From Paenibacillus polysaccharolyticus (GTDB lineage Bacteria > Bacillota > Bacilli > Paenibacillales > Paenibacillaceae): a stretch of 64,000 nt of DNA. Numbering within the stretch: the stretch's first letter is position 1; every line of letters starts with the position of its first letter. Location of the stretch: contig NZ_FMVM01000010.1 in NCBI RefSeq assembly GCF_900102085.1, forward strand, positions 124,001 through 188,000, read 5' to 3'. Made by a program: the position numbers and the translations under genes. A model generated the notes under the pieces. The model ran no database searches and was not told the origin of the DNA. It saw only the letters and a program-made list of their open reading frames with translations. Below are positions 53,131 to 61,556 of the stretch, one piece after another.

Positions 53131-55311
53131 ATGATCATTATTAGCGCGCAACAGTTGAAACAATATCACGGAGCACATCTGGTGCTGGACGGCATTACAT
53201 TTGAAATTATGGAAGGCGACAAGGTGGCCCTGATCGGCCGCAACGGAAGCGGCAAAACCACCTTGATGCGTCTGATGGCCCGGATAAGCCAGCCGGATGA
53301 AGGCCAACTGATGCTAAAAAAAGATACACGGGTCGGTTATGTCGCCCAAGTACCCGAAGGAATGGATGACCACACGGTGCTGGATGTACTGGGCCTTGGT
53401 TTTCGGGAACTTATCGCTTGCCGCACCCAGATGACCGAATTGGAGCAGCAGATGTCCGATCCCGCCTGTGCGGCAGATCCAGAGCAACTGGAGCGTCTGT
53501 TGAAGCGGTACGCAGCACTGCAGGAGCGGTTCGAACGCGAAGGTGGATACGAAATGGATGCACGGATTGATCAGGTTGCGGATGGCCTGGATATTGCCAA
53601 GGCGCATTACGGCTGGCGGTTCGGTTCACTCTCAGGTGGCGAGCAGATCCGTGTGGTGCTGGCTTCGCAGCTGATCGTCAGTCCGGATCTGTTATTGCTG
53701 GATGAGCCGACGAACCATTTGGATCTGGAGCGGGTGGAGTGGCTGGAAGGATTTTTACGAGATTATTCGGGTACCGTCATTCTGATCTCACATGACCGCT
53801 ATTTTCTGGATCGGGTCGTGACACGTACGCTGGAGCTGGAGGACGGAGAGGCCGAAATCGCTACGGGCGGATACACCGAATATATGAAGGTGAAGGAACA
53901 GCGGCTGCTGAAGCAGTTTGAGGAGTTCAAGGAGCAGCAGAAGGTTATGAAAAAAATGAAGGAAACGATCCGCCAACTGGAGGAATGGGGCCGTGTTGGT
54001 GGTAACGAAAAGTTCTTCCGCCGTGCAGCCTCCATGCGCAAAGCACTGGAGCGGATGGAGCAAATAAAACGTCCTGTGCTGGAACGTCGTCATGCAGATT
54101 TTGATGTGCGTCCGACGGATCGGACAGGTAAACGTGTAGCTGTGCTGGAAGACGTGGAAAAACGATACGGTGACCGGGATATTTTACAAGGCGTCTCGGC
54201 GTTACTGGAATACGGGGACAAAACGGCCTTGATTGGCCGTAACGGTTCCGGTAAAACCACGCTGTTCAAGCTGTTGCTGGGTGAAGAACAGCCGGATGCA
54301 GGCAAGCTGGAATGGGGCGCGCGCGTTGATGTGGGATATCTGGCGCAGCAGGAGGAGCCTGAGGATCCAAAGCTGAGTGTGCTGGAGCACTTCCGTCTGG
54401 AAGCAGGCGTAGAGGAAGGAGAAGCCCGTGGCATTCTGGCGAGATATCTATTCTATGGCGCAGATGTTTTCCGTTCGGTAGGGCAACTGTCCGGCGGGGA
54501 ATGGACTCGCCTGAGGCTTGCGTTGCTGGTACATCGCAAACCCAATGTATTACTGCTGGATGAGCCGACCAACCATCTGGATATTGCCTCAAGAGAAGCG
54601 CTGGAGGATTCGCTCGCTGATTTTGAAGGAACCGTACTGGCTATCTCACATGACCGATACTTTGTGAACCGTCTGGCTTCCCGTGTCTGGGAACTGGAAA
54701 GCGGGCAGTTAACGACATACCTTGGGGATTACGAAGCATATCGGGAGAAGAAGCTTGATTTGCAGGCTCGTGCAGCGAAGGAAGTTTCACAAGACCTTGG
54801 AGCAGGTAGCGCTGGAAACGGATCGAAAACTGGAAGAAGAGCAACAGAAAAGGGAACCGGGACGGGGCTCAATGGGAAGTCAGCAGAGACGGGAGAGAGC
54901 AAAGGTGCCCGACTAAAAGCCGGAGGCGCCGGACATGATGCTGCATCTGCAAGCGGAGAGATCCTGTTGGAGCAAGCTCATACTGAGCTCGATGCTGGAC
55001 GGGTGGACAAGAATGTTGGAAGTGTGAACGGTGACCGCAGTAGCAGTCAAAGCCGAAGCCGAAGTGATAGCAGTAATGGGAATAGTGACCACAGTAACAA
55101 TCAAAGCCGAAGTGGTGGCAATCGTGGGAGTCACAGGTCTGCTCAGCAACTGGAGCAGGCGATGGCTCTTATAGAAACGCAGATTCGGGAACTTGATCAG
55201 CAGCTTGAATCGTTAGCCAATGATCCGATAGCGCTGGAGCAAACCTGGAACGAGCGTGAGCAGTTATCCGCAGCTTATGATGAGTTATTGGCTCAATGGG
55301 CTGAGATGTGA
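53131..55311 (+). CDS. ABC-F ATPase, possible ribosome protection factor
   Basis: 726 residues, two ABC domains and no membrane segment. Domain 1: LIGRNGSGKTTLMRLM, FGSLSGGEQIRVVLA, LLLLDEPTNHLD. The linker (about 235-325) holds basic coiled-coil blocks. Domain 2: LIGRNGSGKTTLFKLL, LSGGEWTRLRLALL, LLLLDEPTNHLD. Residues about 550-670 are Gly/Ser/Asn/Arg-rich low complexity, then a C-terminal coiled coil (about 672-726). Family members bind the ribosomal E site and act in translation or antibiotic resistance. The upstream leader and attenuator favour a drug-induced protection role, but sub-family cannot be fixed by eye. Confidence 0.9.
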   Translation: MIIISAQQLKQYHGAHLVLDGITFEIMEGDKVALIGRNGSGKTTLMRLMARISQPDEGQLMLKKDTRVGYVAQVPEGMDDHTVLDVLGLGFRELIACRTQMTELEQQMSDPACAADPEQLERLLKRYAALQERFEREGGYEMDARIDQVADGLDIAKAHYGWRFGSLSGGEQIRVVLASQLIVSPDLLLLDEPTNHLDLERVEWLEGFLRDYSGTVILISHDRYFLDRVVTRTLELEDGEAEIATGGYTEYMKVKEQRLLKQFEEFKEQQKVMKKMKETIRQLEEWGRVGGNEKFFRRAASMRKALERMEQIKRPVLERRHADFDVRPTDRTGKRVAVLEDVEKRYGDRDILQGVSALLEYGDKTALIGRNGSGKTTLFKLLLGEEQPDAGKLEWGARVDVGYLAQQEEPEDPKLSVLEHFRLEAGVEEGEARGILARYLFYGADVFRSVGQLSGGEWTRLRLALLVHRKPNVLLLDEPTNHLDIASREALEDSLADFEGTVLAISHDRYFVNRLASRVWELESGQLTTYLGDYEAYREKKLDLQARAAKEVSQDLGAGSAGNGSKTGRRATEKGTGTGLNGKSAETGESKGARLKAGGAGHDAASASGEILLEQAHTELDAGRVDKNVGSVNGDRSSSQSRSRSDSSNGNSDHSNNQSRSGGNRGSHRSAQQLEQAMALIETQIRELDQQLESLANDPIALEQTWNEREQLSAAYDELLAQWAEM

Positions 55312-55420
55312 TCGTAGAAGTGAAGATGACAGTAAAACGTGCAAGTAAAACATCTAAGACTCGTACCATGGGGTAAATACTAGGCTGATTGTTGAAGGTA
55401 AATAGCTATAACTGTAGGGA

Positions 55421-55480
55421 ACTAACTGGAGTGCAAGGAAACTGAATAGAGCACAAAGAAACTGACTAGAGTACAAAGGA
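55421..55480. repeat. Three 20-bp tandem repeats
   Basis: Units ACTAACTGGAGTGCAAGGAA (55421), ACTGAATAGAGCACAAAGAA (55441) and ACTGACTAGAGTACAAAGGA (55461), exactly 20 bases each, 3-6 mismatches between copies. Confidence 0.75.
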
Positions 55481-55483
55481 CGT

Positions 55484-55543
55484 AAAGGGCTATCTCACGG
55501 TTGATGCATTTGGTGTGCATTGACTGACATGGGGCAGCCCTTT
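55484..55543 (+). terminator. Possible terminator of ABC-F gene
   Basis: AAAGGGCT (55484-55491) and AGCCCTTT (55536-55543), perfect 8 bp, long loop with an inner ATGCA/TGCAT pairing. No clean T run. Confidence 0.4.
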
Positions 55544-55569
55544 GCTGTGTGGTTGTGAATCAGAATATT

Positions 55570-55764
55570 CTAACGATCTCAGGAGACGCTATTTGGCTGT
55601 TTTTTAGCGATTTAAAATTCTAACAATCACCAGTGACCTTATTTGCTAGAAATGTGGAGCTTTTAGCCGATTTCACTGTTTTTTCTCCGAAATAACGTTT
55701 CTCCTGATCGTTAGAATTTGATCAGCCTGTTTTTTCGCCAAATAAGCTTTCTGGTGATCGTTAG
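55570..55764. repeat. 195-bp dyad-symmetric element, copy B
   Basis: CTAACGATCTCAGGAG at 55570, CTAACAATCACCAG at 55620, then inverted CTCCTGATCGTTAG ending 55714 and CTGGTGATCGTTAG ending 55764. Same 50/95/50 spacing and same total length as copy A at 25516-25710, although the sequence between boxes has diverged. A TTTTAGSCCGA-like centre is shared. Confidence 0.8.
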
Positions 55765-55794
55765 CGCATGAGCGGGGGATAAAATTAGGAAAGT

Positions 55795-55925
55795 ATGGAG
55801 TTAGGTTGTTAGGTAAGTAAGGGAGTATAGGAAGTAAGGTAGTTAGGGAAGGGAGGTAGATAAGCAGGTAATACATGTAAGGCATGTTAAGTAGGCAGGC
55901 AGATAAGTAGGTAAAGTAAGTCTGG
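55795..55925. repeat. C-poor degenerate GTAAGT/GTAGGT repeats
   Basis: Almost no C on the plus strand; many GGTAAGTAAG, GAAGTAAGG and AGTAGGCAGG variants. Similar in style to 25130-25500. No gene seen. Confidence 0.6.
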
Positions 55926-55966
55926 TGTGTGGGCTGGAGCATAGTTAAAAGAGCACCATAAATTAA

Positions 55967-56566
55967 ATGTGTTTCTTTTTACATGTCTCGGCGAATAGTG
56001 TAACTTTTTTCCTCCTCATGCGTTTAATACGTTTGTGTATATTGAATCGGCTCACCTACGAGCTTGCAGATTGGGAGGGAATCACCATCTATTATTCATT
56101 GATGTATCGCAGTTGGTCGGAGGATAAACAGGCAGAAACAGGCGTGCTTGAACAGGCTTCAGTGACGCGGGATGAACTGTTTATGCGTAAGCTGGTGGAT
56201 GCTACCCTGATGAAAAACAAACTATGGGCCCATCTGTCCAATGAGTGTCAGGATCGGCGGGATCACGCCATTTATGTGACTGCGTATGACCAGCAGATGC
56301 CGGAAGGGCATGGTGCTGCTATTGCGGATGCAGCGCTGGGCATGTGTAAAATGTCTTCCATGTACAGCCCGGAATATATGCTGTGGAATGGACGTTCCTT
56401 TGAGGAACTGGAGCTTGCGGAATCCTGGGGTTACACCATGGAACTGGCCGAACAGCTGCTGGATCATTACATGGTACGCGAAGGCAAGACGTACGAGTTT
56501 TTGTACTCCGTGCTCGATGCGGATCGGAAGAAAGTACTGTTTTTCATGAAAGAGGTGGATCTGTAA
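55967..56566 (+). CDS. Uncharacterised protein, first gene of the YgiBC/DUF350-type module
   Basis: Up to 199 residues; the start is uncertain. None of the in-frame candidates (ATG 55967, ATG 56018, TTG 56042, ATG 56102) has a well-placed ribosome binding site. The conserved-looking part begins about ADWEGITIYYSLMYRSWSED and is hydrophilic, with several Trp/Tyr/Met. The stop TAA shares its last base with the next ATG (56566), so it is coupled to the YgiB-like gene. The C-poor repeat block ends about 40 bases upstream of the frame and may have replaced the original 5' region. No family recognised. Confidence 0.6.
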   Translation: MCFFLHVSANSVTFFLLMRLIRLCILNRLTYELADWEGITIYYSLMYRSWSEDKQAETGVLEQASVTRDELFMRKLVDATLMKNKLWAHLSNECQDRRDHAIYVTAYDQQMPEGHGAAIADAALGMCKMSSMYSPEYMLWNGRSFEELELAESWGYTMELAEQLLDHYMVREGKTYEFLYSVLDADRKKVLFFMKEVDL

Positions 56567-57012
56567 TGAAGGAAGCAGAGGTGCAAAAACCTGTATCCGG
56601 GCAAGTGTCCAGAAATGTCATCGGGGATGAAATTGCGTTCACGTTAGAGTCTAGTTCTGAGACTGTAGTAGCATCTAGCAAAGCATTAGAATCAGAATCA
56701 TCATCTATTTTAAGCTCTGAAATAGGCTTTGAACCACACTCTACTCCAAGCGCCAAACCAGGCTCCAAAGCGAAACTGGTTGCATTCTCGCTGATGCTGG
56801 CTGTGCCTGCGGTGCTTGCGGGATGTGGCAGTAGCAATGACGAATGTGATCCCGAATATGATACAGGCTGCGAGTACGATTCCAGCAGCGGTCATTATTA
56901 TTACGGCGGATCTTCTTATCGCGGAAGCAAAGACGGCAGTAGCTCTTATAAAAGCTCAACCAAATCCAAATCGAGCGGCTTTGGCAGCTTTTTCCGAAGT
57001 TCGGGAGGTTAA
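56566..57012 (+). CDS. YgiB/DUF1190-like lipoprotein with long N-terminal tail
   Basis: 148 residues. A roughly 68-residue Ser/Glu-rich N-terminal tail precedes a hydrophobic helix ending in a lipobox-like LAGC (KLVAFSLMLAVPAVLAGCGS). The C-terminal part is Asp/Cys then Ser/Tyr/Gly-rich and ends GFGSFFRSSGG. Layout resembles E. coli YgiB, which also pairs with a glutathionylspermidine-synthase-like gene. The long N-region is unusual for a lipoprotein signal. Function unknown. Confidence 0.7.
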   Translation: MKEAEVQKPVSGQVSRNVIGDEIAFTLESSSETVVASSKALESESSSILSSEIGFEPHSTPSAKPGSKAKLVAFSLMLAVPAVLAGCGSSNDECDPEYDTGCEYDSSSGHYYYGGSSYRGSKDGSSSYKSSTKSKSSGFGSFFRSSGG

Positions 57013-57066
57013 TGACATCATGAAGCAGGCAAATATTCTCCGCATCATCCGGAGGAGGTTGGTGGG

Positions 57067-58461
57067 ATGAGGGAAATGTACTCATTGCCGTTCAGTCATG
57101 AAGAGATTTTCGCGAGCGAAGCTGGTGAGCAAATCCCATATCATCGTATGTACGGCAAACAGTACTGTGTGCCCGCATTGACGGTTTATACACCGGAAGA
57201 ACTGAAAGAGCTACGAACCGCGACAGAGGCAGTGGACGCCATTTATAGTAAAGTGATGCGTTTCATCCAGCGTTATATGCCGGATTCGTTTCTGGAGAGT
57301 CCTCTTGGTATCCATCCCGGGTTGATTCCCGCAGCGCGTATGGAGGCTGTTACAGGCGGAATCACTCGTCAGGACTGGATTATTGGCGAAGCTGGTTTGA
57401 AATGTATTGAAAATAACACCGACACGCCCACAGGTATTCCTGAATCGGCGGCACTTGAACACATTTTGATCGGACGGACAGAAGACCAGGCATGGACTGC
57501 ACCCTCTGTGCATATGGATGCACGTATCCGAGATTGCTTCCGATCGTGGTTATCCTTTTATGCTGAGCAAGGGTTGCAGGGGCCAGTCACATTCACCTCT
57601 TACGGTGAGCATGTCGAGGATCGTACGAATACCACCTACCTGATGGAACGCTGCCGTGAGGCTGGATATGAGGTGTTATATGCTCCGCTGGAGGAGCTTG
57701 AGATTGTGCCTGGAGAAGCGCTGTGTCATCAGGGCCGCGAGATTCAATTGTTATATCGGTTGTATCCGCTGGAATACCTGATTGGGGATCGGGACGAAAC
57801 GACCGGTGTAGACATTGGTGTTGCTCTGATTGAACTGGTACGAGAAGGACAGCTTGGCCTGATGAATCCTTTACAGCATGTGCTGATGCAAAGCAAAGGT
57901 TTTATGGCTACCATCTGGTCGCTGTACGAGCGGAATGAGCAGACGCCCGAGTACTGCGGATTTACGCTTTTTGACGAGGCAGAGTTGGACGTGATTTCAC
58001 GGTATTTGCTGCCGACCTACTTCACCGCGGAGCCGTTTGAGCAGAGCGATGCACCTTACGTAGCCAAGAGCTATTGGGGGCGCGAGGGCCGGGGGACTAT
58101 TTTGCTGGATCATCAAGCAGATTCTCTTTCTAAATTGAAAAAACAACCGGAGTCAGACACCACGGGGGACATCCCTGCAGTCTTGAATAAGGATGATGAC
58201 GAGGACGAAGAGGTCGCCGCCTATTACGAGAATCAGCCTAAGATCTATCAGCAACTTGTGCCAATGGAACAGGCTGTCATTCAGACAGAAGATGGCGAAT
58301 ACAGCGGTTATTTGCTAACCGGTGTATTCGTAATTGGTGGACATTTTGCCGGAATGTTGCCCAGGGTCGGGGAGAAGGTAACCGGAGATATGGCGTATTA
58401 TTGCGCAGCCGCTGTACGTAAACCAATGAATGATGAGGAGGAGAAGGAATGGAAAAGCTAG
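57067..58461 (+). CDS. Glutathionylspermidine synthase-like ATP-grasp (YgiC/YjfC-like)
   Basis: 464 residues. GEAGLKCIENNTDTPTGIPES near 118-138 matches the GSP-synthase family; later blocks LLYRLYPLEYLIGD, YVAKSYWGREGRG and YQQLVPMEQAVIQTEDGEYSGYLLTGVFVIGG follow the C-terminal ATP-grasp order, with the Lys and Arg for ATP binding. An acidic insert (DDDEDEEVAAYYE) lies near 377-390. GGAGGAGG before the ATG. Family members form amide bonds between a carboxylate and an amine, such as polyamine. The true acceptor of this branch is unknown. The next gene overlaps by 13 bases. Confidence 0.88.
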   Translation: MREMYSLPFSHEEIFASEAGEQIPYHRMYGKQYCVPALTVYTPEELKELRTATEAVDAIYSKVMRFIQRYMPDSFLESPLGIHPGLIPAARMEAVTGGITRQDWIIGEAGLKCIENNTDTPTGIPESAALEHILIGRTEDQAWTAPSVHMDARIRDCFRSWLSFYAEQGLQGPVTFTSYGEHVEDRTNTTYLMERCREAGYEVLYAPLEELEIVPGEALCHQGREIQLLYRLYPLEYLIGDRDETTGVDIGVALIELVREGQLGLMNPLQHVLMQSKGFMATIWSLYERNEQTPEYCGFTLFDEAELDVISRYLLPTYFTAEPFEQSDAPYVAKSYWGREGRGTILLDHQADSLSKLKKQPESDTTGDIPAVLNKDDDEDEEVAAYYENQPKIYQQLVPMEQAVIQTEDGEYSGYLLTGVFVIGGHFAGMLPRVGEKVTGDMAYYCAAAVRKPMNDEEEKEWKS

Positions 58462-58853
58462 GGTTGAACCTCGTGACTGTTGCAGTGGGGATCGGCATTC
58501 TGTTAGTGGTGTTGATTGTGGGGTATTTTGCATTTAGCAAATTGACCCGGTATAACGACAGTGAGGAGATCGCCAAAGGCAACGAGGCGGCAGGTATGTA
58601 CATGGGCAGCAAGCTGCTGGGTCTGTGTATTATTGTGGGTATGGTGTCGTTCTCAACGCATGCATGGCTGGATATGCTTCTGTGGTCGGGACTGGGTATC
58701 ATTATTCTGTGTCTGGTCTATATTATATTTGATTTCTTGACGCCTAAAATAAAGGTCTGTGATGAAATTGCGCGTGGCAATATGGCGGTAGCACAGTTGT
58801 TACGCTCCGTGATCATCGGCGTTTCCATCGTCATTGGTACGTTTTTGATGTAA
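58449..58853 (+). CDS. DUF350 membrane protein (YjfL-like)
   Basis: 134 residues, four hydrophobic helices arranged as two similar pairs: LTRYNDSEEIAKGNEAAGMYMGSKLLGLCI and KIKVCDEIARGNMAVAQLLRSVIIGVSI, each with the family E-I-x-x-G-N motif. GAGGAG upstream, 13-base overlap with the ATP-grasp gene. Found next to such ATP-grasp genes in many bacteria; role unknown. Confidence 0.9.
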   Translation: MEKLGLNLVTVAVGIGILLVVLIVGYFAFSKLTRYNDSEEIAKGNEAAGMYMGSKLLGLCIIVGMVSFSTHAWLDMLLWSGLGIIILCLVYIIFDFLTPKIKVCDEIARGNMAVAQLLRSVIIGVSIVIGTFLM

Positions 58854-58966
58854 AATAAACCCTGACGTTACGCGTAGATATGTCCGTTGAATAAGTATGG
58901 TGATATAAACGAAGGTCGTTTGGCGGATATAGAACGAATATTATACAGAAGAAGGAGCGCGGCAGC

Positions 58967-59914
58967 ATGAGAAGAGTCATCATTGATACGGATACAGCAG
59001 GAGACGATACGATTGCGATCCTGACGGCATTGCATCATTTTCAGGTGGAAGGCATTACGATTACCGGAGGGAACGTGCAGTTTGACCAAGAGGTTGAAAA
59101 TGCACTGTACACCGTGCAGGTTGCCGGACACGGCGGCAAGGTCCTGGTATATAAAGGCTGCGAGCGTCCACTCATGGCCTATGGTCAGGCTCAGCATCGT
59201 ACGGTAGAAGATGTGCATGGCGATGACGGTATGGGCGGCGCGCATTTCCCCAAGGCGGATCAACGTCCCGAGAGCGGGCATGCGGTTGATTTTATTATCG
59301 AGAAGGTTCACGCACATCCTGGGGAGATTGAACTGCTGGCGATTGCGCCGCTAACGAACATTGCGATGGCGATTCAGAAGGACCCAACGATTATCCCTGA
59401 GATTGCTCATCTATATATCATGGGTGGAACGAACAATGCACTGGGCAATATCACACCGGCGGCGGAGTATAACTTTTACGTAGACCCTGAGGCAGCCAAA
59501 ATTGTACTGCATGCAGGCATCCCTATTACGATGGTTGGCTGGGAGATGTGTACTCAATATTCCGTTATGGATGATAACGATCATGCAGAGATTGCAGCAC
59601 TCCGTACCTCGGGCTCCGATTTCTTCATTGCGATCAATAAAGTGGTCATGCAATTCAACAAGTCGGTACATAAATTGAACGGAACAACGCATCCTGATAC
59701 CCTGTTAATGGCGGTAGCTGCAGAAGAGTCACTCATGACGAAGTCTGGTCATTACTATGTCGATGTTGAAGCGGCAGGAGAATTGACACGAGGATACAGC
59801 GTGGTGGATATCAACGGACGTTTTGGTAAAGCGCCAAATGTACGTGTCTGTGAGGCGATTGATCGTCCGAAGTTCAAGTCCATGCTACTGGATGTGCTGT
59901 CTGCAATTAAGTAA
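58967..59914 (+). CDS. Nucleoside hydrolase (IunH-like)
   Basis: 315 residues. N-terminal Ca2+-binding Asp cluster VIIDTDTAGDDTIAIL (the family is usually DTDPGxDDA, here with TA in place of PG), IELLAIAPLTNIAMAI, YIMGGTNNALGNITPAAEYNFYVDPEAA. Cleaves the N-glycosidic bond of ribonucleosides in salvage. GAAGGAG before the ATG. Monocistronic with a terminator. Confidence 0.93.
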   Translation: MRRVIIDTDTAGDDTIAILTALHHFQVEGITITGGNVQFDQEVENALYTVQVAGHGGKVLVYKGCERPLMAYGQAQHRTVEDVHGDDGMGGAHFPKADQRPESGHAVDFIIEKVHAHPGEIELLAIAPLTNIAMAIQKDPTIIPEIAHLYIMGGTNNALGNITPAAEYNFYVDPEAAKIVLHAGIPITMVGWEMCTQYSVMDDNDHAEIAALRTSGSDFFIAINKVVMQFNKSVHKLNGTTHPDTLLMAVAAEESLMTKSGHYYVDVEAAGELTRGYSVVDINGRFGKAPNVRVCEAIDRPKFKSMLLDVLSAIK

Positions 59915-59993
59915 ATGCATCGTTAAACGCAGAGCAGGAGAACCGTTTGTTAAATGGTTGACTGAACATGCATAGACTAAGGTTACAGCTCTT

Positions 59994-60030
59994 AAATCCG
60001 TACCTCTAACCAGGTGCGGATTTTTATTTT
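59994..60030 (+). terminator. Rho-independent terminator
   Basis: AAATCCGTACCT / AGGTGCGGATTT hairpin with a 6-base loop and TTTATTTT. Confidence 0.85.
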
Positions 60031-60045
60031 GCCTATTTTAACTAA

Positions 60046-60104
60046 ACTACTTCATCTGTCGTAGTAACTGTGCTATACTCAAACTACTACGACAGATGAA
60101 GTAA
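60046..60104 (+). promoter_or_regulatory. Two inverted PadR-type operators around the -10 box
   Basis: ACTTCATCTGTCGTAGTA (60049-60066) and its exact reverse complement TACTACGACAGATGAAGT (60085-60102) flank TATACT (60074-60079). Each arm is part of an ACTAC-N9-GTAGT-like palindrome. Located 20 bases upstream of the PadR gene, so autoregulation is likely. Confidence 0.75.
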
Positions 60105-60122
60105 TGAGGGGGAATACCTTTT

Positions 60123-60449
60123 GTGATTAGCAGTGACGTAATACGGGGGTATAATGATACGCTGATCCTCTACATGTTGCTTGAAGGAGAATCGTACGGA
60201 TACGAGATTTCCAAGAACATCCGGCAGCTAACCGATGAAAAGTATGTCATGAAGGAAACTACACTCTATTCGGCCTTTACCCGCTTGGAAAAAAACGGAT
60301 ATATTGAATCTTTTTATCAGGATGAAAGTCTGGGCAAACGCCGCACGTATTACCGGATCACGCCAGCTGGCCTGGACTACTACAGAGAAAAATGCGAGGA
60401 ATGGAAGGTTACGCAAGAGGTCGTTAATCTGTTTATCAGGGAGCTGTGA
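60123..60449 (+). CDS. PadR-family transcriptional regulator
   Basis: 108 residues from GTG 60123 (GAGGGGG at about 60106-60112). The winged-helix pattern is clear: NDTLILYMLLEGESYGYEISKNIRQL, TLYSAFTRLEKNGYIESF, GKRRTYYRITPAGLDYY. Cytoplasmic repressor. Six bases before the membrane-protein gene, which is the standard PadR-DUF1700/permease-prefix pairing in Bacillales. Its operators are at 60046-60104. Confidence 0.93.
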   Translation: MISSDVIRGYNDTLILYMLLEGESYGYEISKNIRQLTDEKYVMKETTLYSAFTRLEKNGYIESFYQDESLGKRRTYYRITPAGLDYYREKCEEWKVTQEVVNLFIREL

Positions 60450-60455
60450 TCGGAC

Positions 60456-61433
60456 ATGGAGACAATAATGGTATATCTGGACAATATGTTTGCGGGATTG
60501 CCGAGAAGTCCTGAGGTGGAGCGCATGAAACAGGAGCTTCTTTCGGGTATGGAAGATAAGTATCTGGAGTTAAAACAGGAGGGCAGATCAGAGAATGAGG
60601 CCGTTGGCATTGTGATCTCTGAGTTTGGCAACATCGAAGAATTGATGGAAGAGCTCGGAATTCAGACTGAGGATGCTGCGGAAACCTATCCAGTGCTGAC
60701 CGAAGAAGAGGTTCAGGCCTATCTCGCGGCTAAGCGAAGTGCAGGCTTCTGGACGGGGCTGGGCGTGTGGCTGTCCTCGGCGGGAATAGCTTTTCTCATA
60801 TTAATGGATACGCTGTTCGAGAGCTTAGGATCTTCATCAGATCAAGGTACGTTCGGCATTGGCTCTGTAATTGGCATGAGTGGTATGTTTGTGCTGGCGG
60901 CTGTTGCTGTGGGTATGTTCATCTATAGCGGCATGAAGCTGGGACGGTTTGAGTATATGGAGAAAGGGTTCCAGCTCCCTCGTTCCCTGTTGATGACTAT
61001 CCAGCGCAGTAAGGTAAGCTTTGCACTCACATATCGTGTGGCTCTTATTACGGGCGTGTGTCTGTGCATCCTGTCTCCTGTTTTCATATTTGCAGGGGCC
61101 TATGTGAATGATACGTATGCGGCTTACGGTGTATCGACTCTCTTGGCTACAGCGGGGATCGGTGTGTTTTTGTTTGTCTATTACGGTAATATTCAGGGTT
61201 CCTATACGACGTTGCTTGAGGATCAGCATCTGAATGCAGCCAAGAGAGAAGAGGCACGAGCAGTGCGAGCCGTTGAGGCTGTGGTTTGGCCACTCGCGAC
61301 AGCGTTCTTCCTCTTTACCGGTTTCGTCTACCAGCGCTGGGACATTAACTGGGCGATTTTCCCGATTGTCGGCATTCTCTCCGGCAGCTTTAGCAATGTA
61401 TATCACATGATGAAAAATAAAAAGCCATCCTGA
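60456..61433 (+). CDS. Permease-prefix (HAAS/DUF1700-like) domain membrane protein
   Basis: 325 residues. The N-terminal soluble helical domain (about 1-75; LDNMFAGLPRSPEVERMKQEL, SENEAVGIVISEFGNIEEL) is the prefix domain found next to PadR regulators. Then six hydrophobic helices (about 100-315). Expression is probably controlled by the PadR protein encoded six bases upstream. Likely an envelope-stress or transport function, unassigned. Confidence 0.88.
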   Translation: METIMVYLDNMFAGLPRSPEVERMKQELLSGMEDKYLELKQEGRSENEAVGIVISEFGNIEELMEELGIQTEDAAETYPVLTEEEVQAYLAAKRSAGFWTGLGVWLSSAGIAFLILMDTLFESLGSSSDQGTFGIGSVIGMSGMFVLAAVAVGMFIYSGMKLGRFEYMEKGFQLPRSLLMTIQRSKVSFALTYRVALITGVCLCILSPVFIFAGAYVNDTYAAYGVSTLLATAGIGVFLFVYYGNIQGSYTTLLEDQHLNAAKREEARAVRAVEAVVWPLATAFFLFTGFVYQRWDINWAIFPIVGILSGSFSNVYHMMKNKKPS

Positions 61434-61473
61434 TTCCTTAACTGCGTTCTGGATCGGAAAAGTTAAAAATACT

Positions 61474-61510
61474 AAACCCGCCTTATTCAATCATATAAGG
61501 CGGGTTTTCA
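61474..61510. terminator. Strong bidirectional terminator
   Basis: AAACCCGCCTTAT / ATAAGGCGGGTTT perfect 13-bp arms, loop of about 7, T run. Between convergent genes. Confidence 0.9.
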
Positions 61511-61556
61511 CGTGCACAACGTTCCAGGACACGCAGTTATGAGTACGGAGTATGTA

